Shown: positions 1 through 9,232 of the stretch, in pieces
Layout of the letters: the number at the start of each line of letters is the position of its first letter
Numbering within the stretch: the first letter of the stretch is position 1
DNA from: Opitutus sp. GAS368
GTDB taxonomy: Bacteria > Verrucomicrobiota > Verrucomicrobiia > Opitutales > Opitutaceae
Direction: 5' to 3'
DNA length: 36,257 nucleotides
NCBI GenBank assembly: GCA_945874455.1
Contig: CAMCHO010000025.1
Coordinates: 1 to 36,257, forward strand
Program-made: the position numbers and the translations under genes
The notes under the pieces: generated by a model
The model's input: the letters and a program-made list of their open reading frames with translations, nothing else
What the model was told of the DNA's origin: nothing
Databases searched by the model: none

Positions 1-2
1 CG

Positions 3-542
3 ACGGTGGTGGCGCGCGGGGCGCGGTACCTCGAAGCACCGTTTAGCGGGAGTAAGCCGGCGGCGGAGCAGAAGCTCTCCGTGTTTTTCTTGGGTGGCGA
101 CGCTGCGCTGATCGCGGAGCTCGAGGCACTGCTCGCGCTCGTTTCGGCGCACCGGTTTGTGATCGGGACGCCGGCCCAGGCAGCGGCGTTTAAGCTGGCG
201 ACGAACCTCAATATCGCCGCGCAGATGCAGGGTTTGGTGGAGGCGATCACGATGGCGCGGCGGGCGGGAATCAGCGACGACGTTTTTTTCTCGGTGCTCG
301 CCAAGCACACGAGCTACTCACCGCTGGCGAAGCTGAAGGAGCCGAAGCTGCGCGCGGAGGATTTCGCGCCGCAATTTTCGGTGAAGCATCTGCACAAGGA
401 TCTGCGGCTGGCGTCGGACATGGCGGGTTGCACGGATTTTCCCCTGCTGACGATGTTGCGGGAAACGTTGCGCACGGCGGAGGCGCGCGGGCTGGGGAAT
501 GAGGACATATCCGCAGTCATCAAGCTGCTCGCTGAGCGTTAA
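3..542 (+). CDS. NAD(P)-dependent beta-hydroxyacid dehydrogenase, C-terminal part (cut by window edge)
   Basis: This is the C-terminal portion of a 3-hydroxyisobutyrate / 6-phosphogluconate dehydrogenase-like reductase. The frame is open to the window edge, so the N-terminal Rossmann fold lies outside. What remains starts at the end of the nucleotide-binding domain ([12 protein letters not shown], the family's substrate-loop region). It continues into the all-helical C-terminal domain, with the conserved lysine segment [18 protein letters not shown], where K is the expected catalytic lysine. The stop is TAA at 540-542. These enzymes oxidise or reduce short 3-hydroxy acids; glyoxylate or succinic-semialdehyde reductases are equally possible and the substrate cannot be read here. 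The next gene on the same strand begins about 50 bp downstream but belongs to a different functional group. Confidence 0.8.
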   Translation, partial: TVVARGARYLEAPFSGSKPAAEQKLSVFFLGGDAALIAELEALLALVSAHRFVIGTPAQAAAFKLATNLNIAAQMQGLVEAITMARRAGISDDVFFSVLAKHTSYSPLAKLKEPKLRAEDFAPQFSVKHLHKDLRLASDMAGCTDFPLLTMLRETLRTAEARGLGNEDISAVIKLLAER

Positions 543-592
543 GGGCAAGAACGCGTTTGCGCGAAATGAGCGGGCGACTAGGGTCCGCGCTC

Positions 593-1564
593 ATGAGCGA
601 TTTTTTGCAGGCGGGGCAAATCACCGAGGCGACGCAGGCTTTGGGGCGGCTGCGCGCCAACATGCGCGTGACGATCAAGGGCAAAGACGAGGTGGTCGAG
701 CATGTGCTCGTGTGCCTCGTGGCCGGCGGGCATTTGTTGATCGAGGATCTGCCGGGAGTCGGTAAGACGACGCTGGCCTACTCGCTTGCGCGGTCGATGG
801 ACTGTGTGTTTTCGCGCGTGCAGTTCACGAGTGATTTGCTGCCGAGCGATGTGACCGGGGTGGCGATCTACGACGAGACGATCAAGGAGTTTGTATTCAA
901 GAAAGGGCCGGTGTTCGCGAATGTCGTGCTGGCCGATGAGATCAACCGCGCGACGCCAAAAACTCAGTCGGCATTGCTCGAAGTGATGGATCGCGCGAAG
1001 GTGACGGTGGATGGCCAGGCACACGCGGTCGGGTCACCGTTTATGGTGTTCGCAACGCAAAATCCCGTGGATTACGAAGGGACGTTTCCGTTGCCGGAAA
1101 GCCAAATGGACCGGTTTCTTATGCGGCTGCAGATGGGTTATCCACAGGCGGTCGATGAGCTGGAAATTTTGAGAACCCAGCGCGGTGGTTATGATGCGAT
1201 CGCGCTCAATCCGGTAGTCACACGGGGAGAGGTGGTGAAGCTCCAAGCGTTGGCGCACGGGGTGTTCGTCGAGGACAGCGTGCTCGATTACGTCCTGAAG
1301 ATTGTGACGGCGACGCGCACGGAGTCGGAGTTTCGGGCCGGCGTGAGTGTGCGCGGCGGGCTGGCGTTGCGCACGGCGGCGCAGGCGCGGGCGTTAGTGA
1401 AAGGGCGCGATTTTGTGTTGCCCGAGGATGTCGCGGAACTTGTGTCGGCGGTGCTGGCGCACCGCCTGGGTTTGGTGCGGCAGACCAGTGATACTCTCGA
1501 AGAGCGGCGCGCGGTGGGTGCGGTGTTGAAGCGGATAGTGGCGGCGATTCCCACGCCGGCGTGA
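593..1564 (+). CDS. MoxR-family AAA+ ATPase
   Basis: This is a 323-residue AAA+ ATPase of the MoxR class, thought to act as a chaperone for maturation of metal-containing or envelope complexes. Using the ATG at 593, the Walker A loop PGVGKTT lies at residues 54-60, Walker B (VVLADE) at 111-116, and a sensor-1 segment ending FATQN near 158. The C-terminal helical lid follows. In-frame starts also exist at 566 (ATG) and 557 (TTG). 593 was chosen because it places the family's usual short helix directly before the Gk-VVE segment. The protein is followed after 60 bp by a DUF58 protein and then a transmembrane transglutaminase. This is the classic MoxR / DUF58 / transglutaminase order, which supports the call. 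The substrate is unknown. Confidence 0.92.
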   Translation: MSDFLQAGQITEATQALGRLRANMRVTIKGKDEVVEHVLVCLVAGGHLLIEDLPGVGKTTLAYSLARSMDCVFSRVQFTSDLLPSDVTGVAIYDETIKEFVFKKGPVFANVVLADEINRATPKTQSALLEVMDRAKVTVDGQAHAVGSPFMVFATQNPVDYEGTFPLPESQMDRFLMRLQMGYPQAVDELEILRTQRGGYDAIALNPVVTRGEVVKLQALAHGVFVEDSVLDYVLKIVTATRTESEFRAGVSVRGGLALRTAAQARALVKGRDFVLPEDVAELVSAVLAHRLGLVRQTSDTLEERRAVGAVLKRIVAAIPTPA

Positions 1565-1624
1565 ACGGACAGGCAGAGCTCCCCGTTGAACGCGCAACGC
1601 TTAATTTTTAACGTTTAACACCCG

Positions 1625-2923
1625 ATGGATGGAACCGGCACTTCAGCGTTGGGCGTGGAGCGTCCCGCGTTAGACGTTCTGCGCGATGGCGCAGAGTGGG
1701 CTGGGCCGGGCGTGGGGGGCGGAACGCGGCGGAAGTTTACATGGAGCGCGCTGTTGTGGGCACTCGTCCACCCGCAGCGGGGGCATCGGATCGTGCCGAC
1801 GCTGCCGGGTGTGCTCCTCATCGGGCTGTCCATCGGCATCGGCACGGCGGCGTATAATTCATCGAACAATATTTTGTTTATCACGCTCTCGTTGCTGTTG
1901 GCGTGTTTGATTTTGAGCGTCGTCTTGGGGTGGCTGAATTTGCGGGGCGTGGCGTGGCGGCTACGTTTGGCGGCGCCGTTGCGGGTGGGGCGCGAGGCGG
2001 TGGTGGCGTTGGAATTGAGAAACCGAAAGGCGTTTTTACCGACGTATGGGCTGTGGTTCGAGCTGGCAGCACGCGCAGTCGAGATGGGCGTGCGGCAGCG
2101 GGCCGAGTCGACGGTCACAGGGCGGGGTCTCAACGTACGCGAGCTGTTAGCGAAGGCGGACGCCGCCGTGACGCGCGGACGACTGGGCTTGCGGACGCGC
2201 CTCGAGCCCCAGGGCGACGCTCGGCTGGAGTGGGGGTGCAAGCCGGGAAAACGCGGTTTGCTGCGGGTGGAGCTGACGTGCGTGGCGTCGCTTTTCCCTT
2301 TTGGGTTTTTGAAAAAAGAAATCGGTACAGCGTTGTGCGCGGAGGCGGTGGTGTGGCCGGCGGCGGTGGCGTATCAGGTCCACGCGATGGCGGCACCTCG
2401 TCGACAAGCGGGCGGCCCCAGGATGGCGCGGGCGGGAATAGGCGGAGATTTGTACGCCCTGCGGCGTTACGCGGCGGGGGACTCGCACCGGTTAATCCAC
2501 TGGAAGGCGAGCGCGCGGACGCGGACGTTGTTGGTGCGGCAATTTGCGGCGGAGACTGCGGAGGGATTCTCGCTCTGGCTGCGGACCGATGTAGCCGTGT
2601 GGGCGCGTCCAGAACAGTTTGAATTACTCGTGAGTTTTTGTGGCACGCTGGCCGAGGATTTTTTCCGGGCGGGTCGGCTGACAGGTTTGGCGATTGATGG
2701 AGAGGCTCCGGTATCCGTCCGGCGAGTGCACGATGTGGAAGCGTTCTTGGATCGGTTGGCGACCGTGCGTTGCGCGGAGGGTGACGGACAAACGGCGATG
2801 GCGCCGGGGAACTCGCGGGAGCTTGGGGAGCTGCGCGGGCGAAAAAATGTGATGACGTTTGAGCCGGACGGAACGCGTGGCGTGGTGGCGCTGGTCGACG
2901 GGGAAAGGGCGGCGTCGATATGA
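1625..2923 (+). CDS. DUF58 domain protein, membrane anchored
   Basis: This 432-residue protein has two hydrophobic segments near residues 60-100 (from IVPTLPGVLLIGLS and from ILFITLSLLLACLI), followed by a soluble part. The DUF58 signature is clear in the C-terminal half: GGDLYALRRYAAGDSHRLIH, then WKASAR. DUF58 proteins have a von Willebrand factor A-like fold and partner MoxR ATPases; the biochemical role is not established. Its stop codon overlaps the start of the transglutaminase gene (ATGA at 2920-2923), indicating translational coupling. The 45 or so N-terminal residues before the first membrane segment are low in complexity, so a later start is possible, but no better in-frame ATG is evident. 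Confidence 0.9.
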   Translation: MDGTGTSALGVERPALDVLRDGAEWAGPGVGGGTRRKFTWSALLWALVHPQRGHRIVPTLPGVLLIGLSIGIGTAAYNSSNNILFITLSLLLACLILSVVLGWLNLRGVAWRLRLAAPLRVGREAVVALELRNRKAFLPTYGLWFELAARAVEMGVRQRAESTVTGRGLNVRELLAKADAAVTRGRLGLRTRLEPQGDARLEWGCKPGKRGLLRVELTCVASLFPFGFLKKEIGTALCAEAVVWPAAVAYQVHAMAAPRRQAGGPRMARAGIGGDLYALRRYAAGDSHRLIHWKASARTRTLLVRQFAAETAEGFSLWLRTDVAVWARPEQFELLVSFCGTLAEDFFRAGRLTGLAIDGEAPVSVRRVHDVEAFLDRLATVRCAEGDGQTAMAPGNSRELGELRGRKNVMTFEPDGTRGVVALVDGERAASI

Positions 2924-5199
2924 GTGCGCGAGGAGCACGCGAACCGGTGACACGTGCCGTGCCCAGGGTCGTCGCGAGACGGCCACAGCTGACGCAGGAA
3001 GAGTTACACCAAGTGAAATGGATGCTTGGCGGCGTGCTCACGTTGCTGGCGGTGTGGACCGTTTTCTACATGGACGTGGCAGCATGGTCGCTGATGGTGG
3101 CAACGACGCTGACGACTCTGGCGGCGCTCGTGTGGCCGCGTTTGCCTGCCCGCGTGCCGGAGCTCGCGCACACGCTGGCGTTTCCGGTCATTGTGGCCTT
3201 TTTTGCCGGTGATCTTTGGCTGACGTCGGAGGTGCTGCCAGGGATGGTACGGCTGGGGATGTTTCTCTTAATGTATCGAGGAATAAGTTACCGTCAACGA
3301 CGCGACGATCTTCAGGTGATCGTGCTCGGGCTTTTTTTGATCGTAGTCGCGGGGGTGTTGACGGTGTCGCTTTTGTTTGCGGTGCAGATCTTCATCTACA
3401 CAGGGTGTGCGCTGGGGTTTTTGCTCGTGATCACGTTGACCGAGTCGCTGGAGGGCGGACAAAAGCCGGGGCCGCACAAAGCCGGAGACTTGCCGACGTG
3501 GGCGGCGCACGCGGACTGGGGCCGGCTGTTTCGGCGTTTGCGTGAAGTGGCGGACTGGCGAGTGGTCACGCTAGGCGGGGTGCTGTTTGCGGGAGTGTTG
3601 GGTCTGTCGGCCGTGTTGTTCCTAGCGCTTCCGCGGTTCCAATGGGAGAACAGTCTGTTTTCAGACCGTTACGTTGCGAAGAAGGCGCGGTCAGGGTTCA
3701 GCGACTCAATCAAGGTTGGTGATGTGTCCGAGATCATTCAGGACACGAGCGTGGCCTTGAGTGTAGACGTGTCGGATCGAAGCCAGGTGCCGATGGCGCC
3801 GTATTGGCGGATGGTGGTGCTCGACGAGTATCGTGACGGTACTTTTCGGTTTTCGGCGGGGCTCAAGAGAGAAGCGCTGGGCAAGGATCGCACGGACACG
3901 GCCTTGCGGGGAGAGGCGCGCCCGCGGAGGGGCGAGGCGGTTTTCTGGACGTTTTACCTCGAGTCCGGGGTGAGTCGCTACCTGCCGCTGCTGGGCGAAT
4001 TTGAACGGGTGCAGTTTCGTGAGCCGCAGAATTTTCAATACGCGGCCGAGTTGAACGTGGTGGCGCTGCGGAATGAGCCGGTCTCGATGACCGCCTACCG
4101 TGTGGAAAGTATGGATACGTCGGGGATACTGCGCGATCCGGCGTTTGCCCGGCGCTGGCAGGAGCGTGATCCCGCGGTGGCGCCAAGGATGGTGATGCAA
4201 CGGCGCGTGGGAGTGGGCGATTCGGATCGGACCCGGCTGGAGCAAATCGTGGCCGAGATTGCGATGGGTGGGCCAGGGCTGGCGGCTGAGGAATTTACGC
4301 GGCGGACCGAAGAGTGGCTGAGGAAGAACCACGCCTATTCGCTGTCGCCCCGAGTGCCTGGGGGCGAGGGGGATCCACTGGTGCGCTGGCTGGTTTCACA
4401 CGAGGCGGGGCATTGCGAGTTGTTCGCGGGGTCGTTCGTGCTGCTGGCGCGGACGGCCGGATTTCCCGCCCGGGTAGTCACCGGATTTCGGGGCGGCACG
4501 TGGAACGGTTTCTCCAATCACATTACTATTCGCAATTCTGACGCCCATGCGTGGGCGGAGATATTTGATGAGTCGACCGGGGCATGGGTGCGGGGAGATG
4601 CGCTCGGTGTCGCGGCGCCGGCCGAGACGAGCGAAGCGCAGCGGGAGGCAGCGTGGGTGCGGCGGATGGACCGGAGTTGGTCGGCGCGTTTTGACAGCCT
4701 GCGGATTTTTTGGTATCGGCGTATCGTGAACTTCGATCAGCGCTCGCAAGTTGAGGCGCTCCGCGCGGTGAAGATGGCGACGCAAAACTCGGGCAAGCGG
4801 CTGCGCGAGGCGGTCGAGCAGCTCGGCGCTGACCTAAAGGCGTGGCTGTCGGCTCCGTGGGACGGGGTGCGGGTGATCAAGTCGGGAGCCGTAGTCGCGC
4901 TGGCGGGCGGAATGACCTGGTGGTGGATCGCGGTGGGGCGAGGATTGGTGCGCGGGTGGTGGCTCTGGCGCGGGGGGCGACGATCAGATCCGGTTCGGCT
5001 GTTGGCGGGACGATGGCTCGGCGAAATGGCTGGTTATCGCTCGGCGAGCGGCGAATCGAGGGAACTGCCGGAGCTGGTGGCGGAATTACAACGGGTGCGT
5101 TTCGGACCGCGGGAGACATGGCCGGAGCCGGAGGGCGTGTTTCGGCGCGCGAGGCGGGTCTCGCGCGAGGTGCGCCGCCAACGGCGAGCGGCGGGCTAG
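2920..5199 (+). CDS. Transmembrane transglutaminase-like protein (TgpA / DUF3488 type)
   Basis: A 759-residue membrane protein. Several N-terminal helices lie between residues 30 and 235. A large extracytoplasmic region carries the transglutaminase core, and another helix lies near 650-675 (AVVALAGGMTWWWIAVG). The probable catalytic triad is C499 (in AGHCELFAG), H543 (in DAHAWAE) and D560. The Asp sits in WVRGD rather than the common DPT context. Family members resemble Pseudomonas TgpA, an essential periplasmic-facing protein of unknown substrate. The gene overlaps the DUF58 stop by four bases and is the last gene of the MoxR operon. Downstream, the transcript would run into the palindrome array and the convergent mrdA gene. 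Confidence 0.9.
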   Translation: MSARGAREPVTRAVPRVVARRPQLTQEELHQVKWMLGGVLTLLAVWTVFYMDVAAWSLMVATTLTTLAALVWPRLPARVPELAHTLAFPVIVAFFAGDLWLTSEVLPGMVRLGMFLLMYRGISYRQRRDDLQVIVLGLFLIVVAGVLTVSLLFAVQIFIYTGCALGFLLVITLTESLEGGQKPGPHKAGDLPTWAAHADWGRLFRRLREVADWRVVTLGGVLFAGVLGLSAVLFLALPRFQWENSLFSDRYVAKKARSGFSDSIKVGDVSEIIQDTSVALSVDVSDRSQVPMAPYWRMVVLDEYRDGTFRFSAGLKREALGKDRTDTALRGEARPRRGEAVFWTFYLESGVSRYLPLLGEFERVQFREPQNFQYAAELNVVALRNEPVSMTAYRVESMDTSGILRDPAFARRWQERDPAVAPRMVMQRRVGVGDSDRTRLEQIVAEIAMGGPGLAAEEFTRRTEEWLRKNHAYSLSPRVPGGEGDPLVRWLVSHEAGHCELFAGSFVLLARTAGFPARVVTGFRGGTWNGFSNHITIRNSDAHAWAEIFDESTGAWVRGDALGVAAPAETSEAQREAAWVRRMDRSWSARFDSLRIFWYRRIVNFDQRSQVEALRAVKMATQNSGKRLREAVEQLGADLKAWLSAPWDGVRVIKSGAVVALAGGMTWWWIAVGRGLVRGWWLWRGGRRSDPVRLLAGRWLGEMAGYRSASGESRELPELVAELQRVRFGPRETWPEPEGVFRRARRVSREVRRQRRAAG

Positions 5200-5715
5200 T
5201 TTTACAGCGTCACCGCTGCTCAAGAAGCGCCCGGAATTATTTGTCACGTATTACGTGACAAACGCTCCGTGCGGCCTCGTGAAAAGTGTCACGGATTACG
5301 TGACACTTGCGTCGTTTCGCTTCCGGAGACTTGTCACGTATTACGTGACAAACGCTCCGCGCGGCGTCGTGAAAAGGGTCACGGATTACGTGACAGAGTA
5401 TTACGTGAAAATCGCATCGTTTCGCTTCCGGAGACTTGTCACGTATTACGTGACAAACGTTCCGTGCGGCCTCGTGAAAAGTGTCACGGATTGCGTGACA
5501 TAGTATTACGTGAAAATCGCATCGTTTCGCCTCTGGGCACTTGTCACGGATTACGTGACAAACCCTCCGCGCGGCGTCGTGAAAAGGGTCACGGATTACG
5601 TGACAGAGTATTACGTGGCCCTCGCATCGTTTCGCCTCCGGGCACTTGTCACGGATTACGTGACAAACCCTCTAGAAATGGCTGGGTTTTCTTCGCGAAG
5701 TTAACAGGGTGTGGG
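5200..5715. other. Convergent intergenic region without a credible gene
   Basis: This 516-bp gap between two convergent operons is filled almost entirely by the palindromic repeat array described separately. Reading frames through it stay open only because the repeat periods (90 and 105 bp) are multiples of three. They lack an ATG start and encode repetitive low-information peptides, so they are not called. No standard hairpin plus T-tract terminator was found, although the palindromes could form hairpins in either transcript. Confidence 0.75.
5241..5672. repeat. Tandem array of near-perfect palindromes on a 15-bp lattice
   Basis: Four tandem units start at 5241, 5331, 5436 and 5541 (lengths 90, 105, 105 and 105 bp), followed by a partial fifth at 5646. 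Each full unit holds two palindromes. The first has 10-bp arms TTGTCACGTA / TACGTGACAA around a single T; later copies carry GGA in place of GTA. The second has arms TGTCACG or GGTCACG and CGTGACA around GATTA (GATTG in one copy). The nine palindrome centres are at 5251, 5296, 5341, 5386, 5446, 5491, 5551, 5596 and 5656. Degenerate half-sites (TATTACGTG) are centred at 5401, 5506 and 5611. All centres are congruent modulo 15, with spacings of 45 or 60 bp between full sites. Unit 1 lacks the 15 bp holding the half-site. Between palindromes lie conserved GC-rich spacers such as TCCGTGCGGCCTCGTG. The function is unknown; the symmetry suggests multiple dimeric protein-binding sites or hairpins. 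Confidence 0.9.
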
Positions 5716-7701
5716 CTACTGTCCCTTGGCGGGCTGGAACGGGGAGGTGGCGGCGCGATTCTTCTTTTCGAAATATTTTTTTAGAATCGCACTGGCGACC
5801 GGGCCGGCATTGCGGCCGCCGCCAAATTCTTCCCCGGGCGTATCGCCTTCGAGGGCGACGGCGATGGCGATTTCGGGGTTTTCCACGGGGGCAAAGCAGA
5901 TGAACCAGGCAATGTTAATCATGCCGGCCTTAGTGCTGACCTGCGCGGTGCCCGTCTTTCCAGCGATGCGCACGCCAGGGACGCGCTGGATTTCAACAGT
6001 CGTAAGGTTGCGAGCGGTGCCCCTGGGCGGAAGAGTGCAGGCTTCCATGCCCTCGATGAGGGCGGCGCGTTGTTCGGGCGTGAGACCGATGGATTCAGAT
6101 TTTTGACGCGGTCGGTTGGGCTGATGGATCAAAGTCGGTTGGGTGAAGACCTCGCCACGCGCGACCGAGGCAGTGAAGCAGGCCATCTGGAGGGGCGTGA
6201 CGAGGACGAAGCCCTGCCCCATCGACATGTTGGCGGTGTCGCCGGGGAACCATTTTGCGTTTTTCGCGCGCTCTTTCCAGGCGTTGTCGGGCACGAGCAT
6301 GCCGCGGGTCTCGCCGGGGAGTTCGATGCCGGTGCGGCGGTCGAAGTGGAAACGGCGCGCCTCTTCGGCGAGGCCTTCGGGTTTGGTCAGCCAGCCCGCT
6401 TCATTGAAGTAGAGGTCACAACTCTCCGCGATGGCCTCGCGGAGGAGTACATTGTGGTGATGGCCGAGGCCATTGTAACAGACGAAGCGGTGATTGAATT
6501 TTTGGAGAAAGCCGTCGCAGTCGATAATCGGCGCGTCGGGGGTGATCGCTCCGCGACGCAGGGCGGCGATGGAGGTGAGGATTTTGTAGGTCGAGCCTGG
6601 TGGGTAAAGGCCGCTGAGGGCGCGGTTGAACTCGCCGCCTTGGGCCTGAATCGCGGCGTAGGTGGCGTTGCTGACGCGGGGCGAGAAATCGGTGAGGTTA
6701 TAGTCGGGCTTGCTGACGAGGGTGAGCACTTCGCCGGTGGTAACATCGATGGCGACGGCGGCGCCGATTTGATCGCCGATGGTTTGCTCGGCCGCAAGTT
6801 GGAGGTCGATGTCCAAGGAGCTGACCAAGTTTTTTCCTTGGAGGGGCAGTCGTTTCTCGAGTGGTGGGTTGACCTTGTAGCCGGCGGGATCGACGCGGAA
6901 AATGGTGCCGCCGGCCTCACCTTGGAGTTGGCTGTCGAAGGTTTTTTCCAAGCCGTCTTTACCGATGGTGCCCTTCATTTTGAAGGTGGCGAGATCTTCG
7001 CCGGGGAAGTCCTCGACGTTGAGTTCTTCGTTCACGCGGACGAAGCCGAGGGCGTGGGCGGCGCCGGAGCCGAAGGGGTAATGGCGCGTGCTGGAGGTGT
7101 AGACTTGCAGCGGCGAGCGGACCGGGAGGCCCTCGATCAGGCGGGCGTATTCCGGTCCGGTGAGATCATCGATGAGCTTGTAGGGCAGGAGCAGTTGGTC
7201 GCCGAAGTGGCGCGCGAGGGAGGCTGCGTCGACTTTTTCGGAACGGCCGATGATGGTGTTCACCTCGTCGAGGTAGCGCTGCACGACGCTGACGCGGCTC
7301 ATGCGGGAAAAAGGCATTTCGCGCAGGGCGGCCTCGGGCATATCGGACTTGCCGTAGTTTTTCTTGATGATCCGCGCTTCGCTCAGGAACTCGGACTTGA
7401 GTTCATCGAGATAGAGCACGACGGAAAAGCGTGGACGATTGCCGACGAGGACCGTGACGCCGTCCCGCGCATAGATGTTCCCGCGCGGGCCGGGCACGAG
7501 GACGCGGCGCTGACTCTGCACGCGCTCGCGCTCGTGGTAGGTTTCAGTTTTAAACAGCTGTTGATAGGCGAGGCCGCCGGTGAGAATCAACAGCAGGACG
7601 GCGAGGGCGAAATAGAAGGAAATCACTCGCGGGTCGTAACCCTTATGGGACTCAAGGAGAGTGCCAGAGTGCTCTAAGGGATTGGACTCGGACGTGGGCA
7701 T
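5716..7701 (-). CDS. mrdA: Penicillin-binding protein 2, elongation-specific transpeptidase
   Basis: A 661-residue class B penicillin-binding protein that cross-links peptidoglycan during lateral wall growth. It has a short cytoplasmic N-terminus and one membrane anchor at about residues 28-48. The PBP dimerisation region follows (VPGPRGNIYARDG near 70-81), then the transpeptidase domain. Active-site motifs are S370-T-Y-K373, S427-C-D429 and K582-T-G-T585. An Asp in the second motif is usual for PBP2. The ATG is 4 bp after the mreD stop, so it is the promoter-distal gene of mreBCD-mrdA. The usual next gene, rodA, is absent; the operon ends at the palindrome array. This context separates it from the divisome paralogue FtsI. 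Confidence 0.95.
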   Translation of the reverse strand: MPTSESNPLEHSGTLLESHKGYDPRVISFYFALAVLLLILTGGLAYQQLFKTETYHERERVQSQRRVLVPGPRGNIYARDGVTVLVGNRPRFSVVLYLDELKSEFLSEARIIKKNYGKSDMPEAALREMPFSRMSRVSVVQRYLDEVNTIIGRSEKVDAASLARHFGDQLLLPYKLIDDLTGPEYARLIEGLPVRSPLQVYTSSTRHYPFGSGAAHALGFVRVNEELNVEDFPGEDLATFKMKGTIGKDGLEKTFDSQLQGEAGGTIFRVDPAGYKVNPPLEKRLPLQGKNLVSSLDIDLQLAAEQTIGDQIGAAVAIDVTTGEVLTLVSKPDYNLTDFSPRVSNATYAAIQAQGGEFNRALSGLYPPGSTYKILTSIAALRRGAITPDAPIIDCDGFLQKFNHRFVCYNGLGHHHNVLLREAIAESCDLYFNEAGWLTKPEGLAEEARRFHFDRRTGIELPGETRGMLVPDNAWKERAKNAKWFPGDTANMSMGQGFVLVTPLQMACFTASVARGEVFTQPTLIHQPNRPRQKSESIGLTPEQRAALIEGMEACTLPPRGTARNLTTVEIQRVPGVRIAGKTGTAQVSTKAGMINIAWFICFAPVENPEIAIAVALEGDTPGEEFGGGRNAGPVASAILKKYFEKKNRAATSPFQPAKGQ

Positions 7702-7705
7702 CGGG

Positions 7706-8215
7706 CTAGGGGGTGAGTTCCCGGGTGGTGCCGGTGAGCACGAGGGCGCGGTGTTGCAGGGCGAAAAACCACGGGGCGATTAGGGAGAGGAAAACTTGCG
7801 AGCAGACGAGATCGGCGATCAGACGTGGCCAAGCGGCGGCAGGGGCCGGTGAGCGGGCGATTTGGATAAAGGAAAACACGAGGAAGAGGGCGAGATTGGT
7901 GAGGAGCGCGACGAGCAGGCGCGCGATGGTGTCGTCACGAGGCAGCCGATCACGAAGGTGGAAGATTACGGCGTGGGTGGCGGCGAAGAGCAGCGTATGC
8001 GTGCCAAAATCCACGGGCGAATTGGCATCGCAGAGGAGACCGCTGAGGAGAGACGCACCGAGGCCTGAACGCAACGGAAGCTTCAGCGCGGCGAAGATGA
8101 CGAAAAGGCTGCCGACAAAAAGATACACGCGCAGTTCGGCGAGCGCGTGATTCACCTGCGCGACGAGCGTCCAGAGGAGGAGCAGCGTGAGGGCGGTGAC
8201 GAGGGAGAGGCGCAC
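7706..8215 (-). CDS. mreD: Rod shape-determining protein MreD
   Basis: A 169-residue, very hydrophobic protein with about five predicted membrane segments (LSLVTALTLLLLWTLVAQVN, LYLFVGSLFVIFAAL-like, LLFAATHAVIFHL, LLVALLTNLALFLVFSFI and a C-terminal one). MreD proteins diverge strongly in sequence, so the call rests on topology, size and position between mreC and mrdA. It is part of the elongasome that links MreB filaments to wall synthesis. The start is a GTG (complement of 8213-8215). No Shine-Dalgarno motif is evident, and 110 bp separate it from the end of mreC. Confidence 0.85.
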   Translation of the reverse strand: MRLSLVTALTLLLLWTLVAQVNHALAELRVYLFVGSLFVIFAALKLPLRSGLGASLLSGLLCDANSPVDFGTHTLLFAATHAVIFHLRDRLPRDDTIARLLVALLTNLALFLVFSFIQIARSPAPAAAWPRLIADLVCSQVFLSLIAPWFFALQHRALVLTGTTRELTP

Positions 8216-8325
8216 AGGGGGAATTGGGGAGCGGAGGGGTGAGAGTCGGGCGTCGCAAGAAGGAGAGAAGGCGAAGAGAGCGTGGGGCTTTTCTAAACGT
8301 CAGTCTGCAACGCCCGACGTGGTTG

Positions 8326-9156
8326 CTACTCTGGAGTCAGCGGCACCAGCACGGTGACCTCGGTGAGAGAACCGAGGCGTTCATCGAGTTTCACTTCGCC
8401 GGTCTTGAAGAGGCCGTCGGTGCTCAGCTCGACCTTGGTTACAGATCCGATTGTGAGTCCGGGTGGAAAGACGCCACCGAATCCGGACGTGACAAGGCGT
8501 TTCGGAGCGGAGGCACTGGCGAAGGTGTCCAGTGGTACGAGCTCCACGATCCCCATCGGTGGGCCGAAGGTGGGGTTGATCCCGCCCTGATAACTCATCA
8601 CGTGATTTTCGCCCTCGACGATGCCGGCGAGGCGGACGTTGGGGCTGCTAATGAGTTCGACTACGGCGGTCGTGGCATAGACCTCCGTCACGCGACCGAC
8701 GACTCCGCCGCTGAACACGACGGGCGAGCCGGCGGTGAGGCCGAAGTTTTTCCCTTTGCGCAGTACGATGCGCTGCCACCAACCGGAAAAATCGCGGCGG
8801 GCGACGCGGGCGTGTTCGAGCCGGTAATTATTGTACGTGGGCAACCGGAGGAGTGATTCGAGACGCTCAAGGCCGGCTTGGAGTTCGGCGTTTTGTTGGA
8901 CGGCAAACTCGTAGGAGGCGTTGATGCGAGCGAGGTCGCGACCGGCGACGATGAGTTCGTGGTTAGAGTGGAGGCGGAGGGACCAGTATTCCTGAAGACC
9001 GCGTGCGTAGTCGGCGGCGACGGTGACCGGTGCGGTGAGTTCAAAAAAACTCGCGCGGGCAAATGACTTCAGGCCGACCGGCACGAAGAGCCAGGCGACG
9101 ACGACAAAGCCGAGGGTGGCAAACGGTTGGTGGGTGGCGAAGCGGCGGAAGGGCAC
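8326..9156 (-). CDS. mreC: Rod shape-determining protein MreC
   Basis: A 276-residue single-pass inner-membrane protein with a large periplasmic part. It has an N-terminal anchor at about residues 12-30 (FATLGFVVVAWLFVPVGL) and a coiled-coil helix around 60-105 (NQ/E-rich, ending LERLESLLRLP). The beta-rich MreC core follows, including the conserved GLTAGSPVVFSGGVVGRV stretch. MreC organises PBP2 and the elongation machinery along the cell. It lies between mreB and mreD on the same strand, with gaps of 113 and 110 bp. These gaps are unusually long for this cluster, and the first holds a GTAG-headed repeat. Confidence 0.93.
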   Translation of the reverse strand: MPFRRFATHQPFATLGFVVVAWLFVPVGLKSFARASFFELTAPVTVAADYARGLQEYWSLRLHSNHELIVAGRDLARINASYEFAVQQNAELQAGLERLESLLRLPTYNNYRLEHARVARRDFSGWWQRIVLRKGKNFGLTAGSPVVFSGGVVGRVTEVYATTAVVELISSPNVRLAGIVEGENHVMSYQGGINPTFGPPMGIVELVPLDTFASASAPKRLVTSGFGGVFPPGLTIGSVTKVELSTDGLFKTGEVKLDERLGSLTEVTVLVPLTPE

Positions 9157-9232
9157 GGGCGGAGCGATTTATTTGCCCACGGAACACGGGGAAGACACGG
9201 AAAATGTTTCCGGCGGTCCGGAGTGTAAAAAA

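Noticed and set aside
5241-5666. matS or parS segregation sites
   Set aside because: matS has GTGAC/GTCAC arms in the opposite order, and parS has a contiguous 16-bp palindrome with a different sequence; no matP or parB is nearby.
5241-5672. CRISPR array
   Set aside because: The repeat is periodic, but whole units including the intervening sequence are conserved; there are no unique spacers and no cas genes.
5255-5784. Repetitive-peptide genes reading through the palindrome array
   Set aside because: The frames are open only because unit lengths are multiples of three. They have no convincing ATG start, two different frames are open at once, and the palindromic symmetry explains conservation better.
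6412-6426. Defective SxN motif in PBP2 (reads S-C-D)
   Set aside because: An Asp at this position is common in the PBP2 subfamily, so it is not a sign of inactivity.
6070-7677. Long plus-strand frame opposite mrdA
   Set aside because: It is the antisense shadow of a well-conserved gene in high-GC DNA; the peptide is low in complexity and matches nothing.
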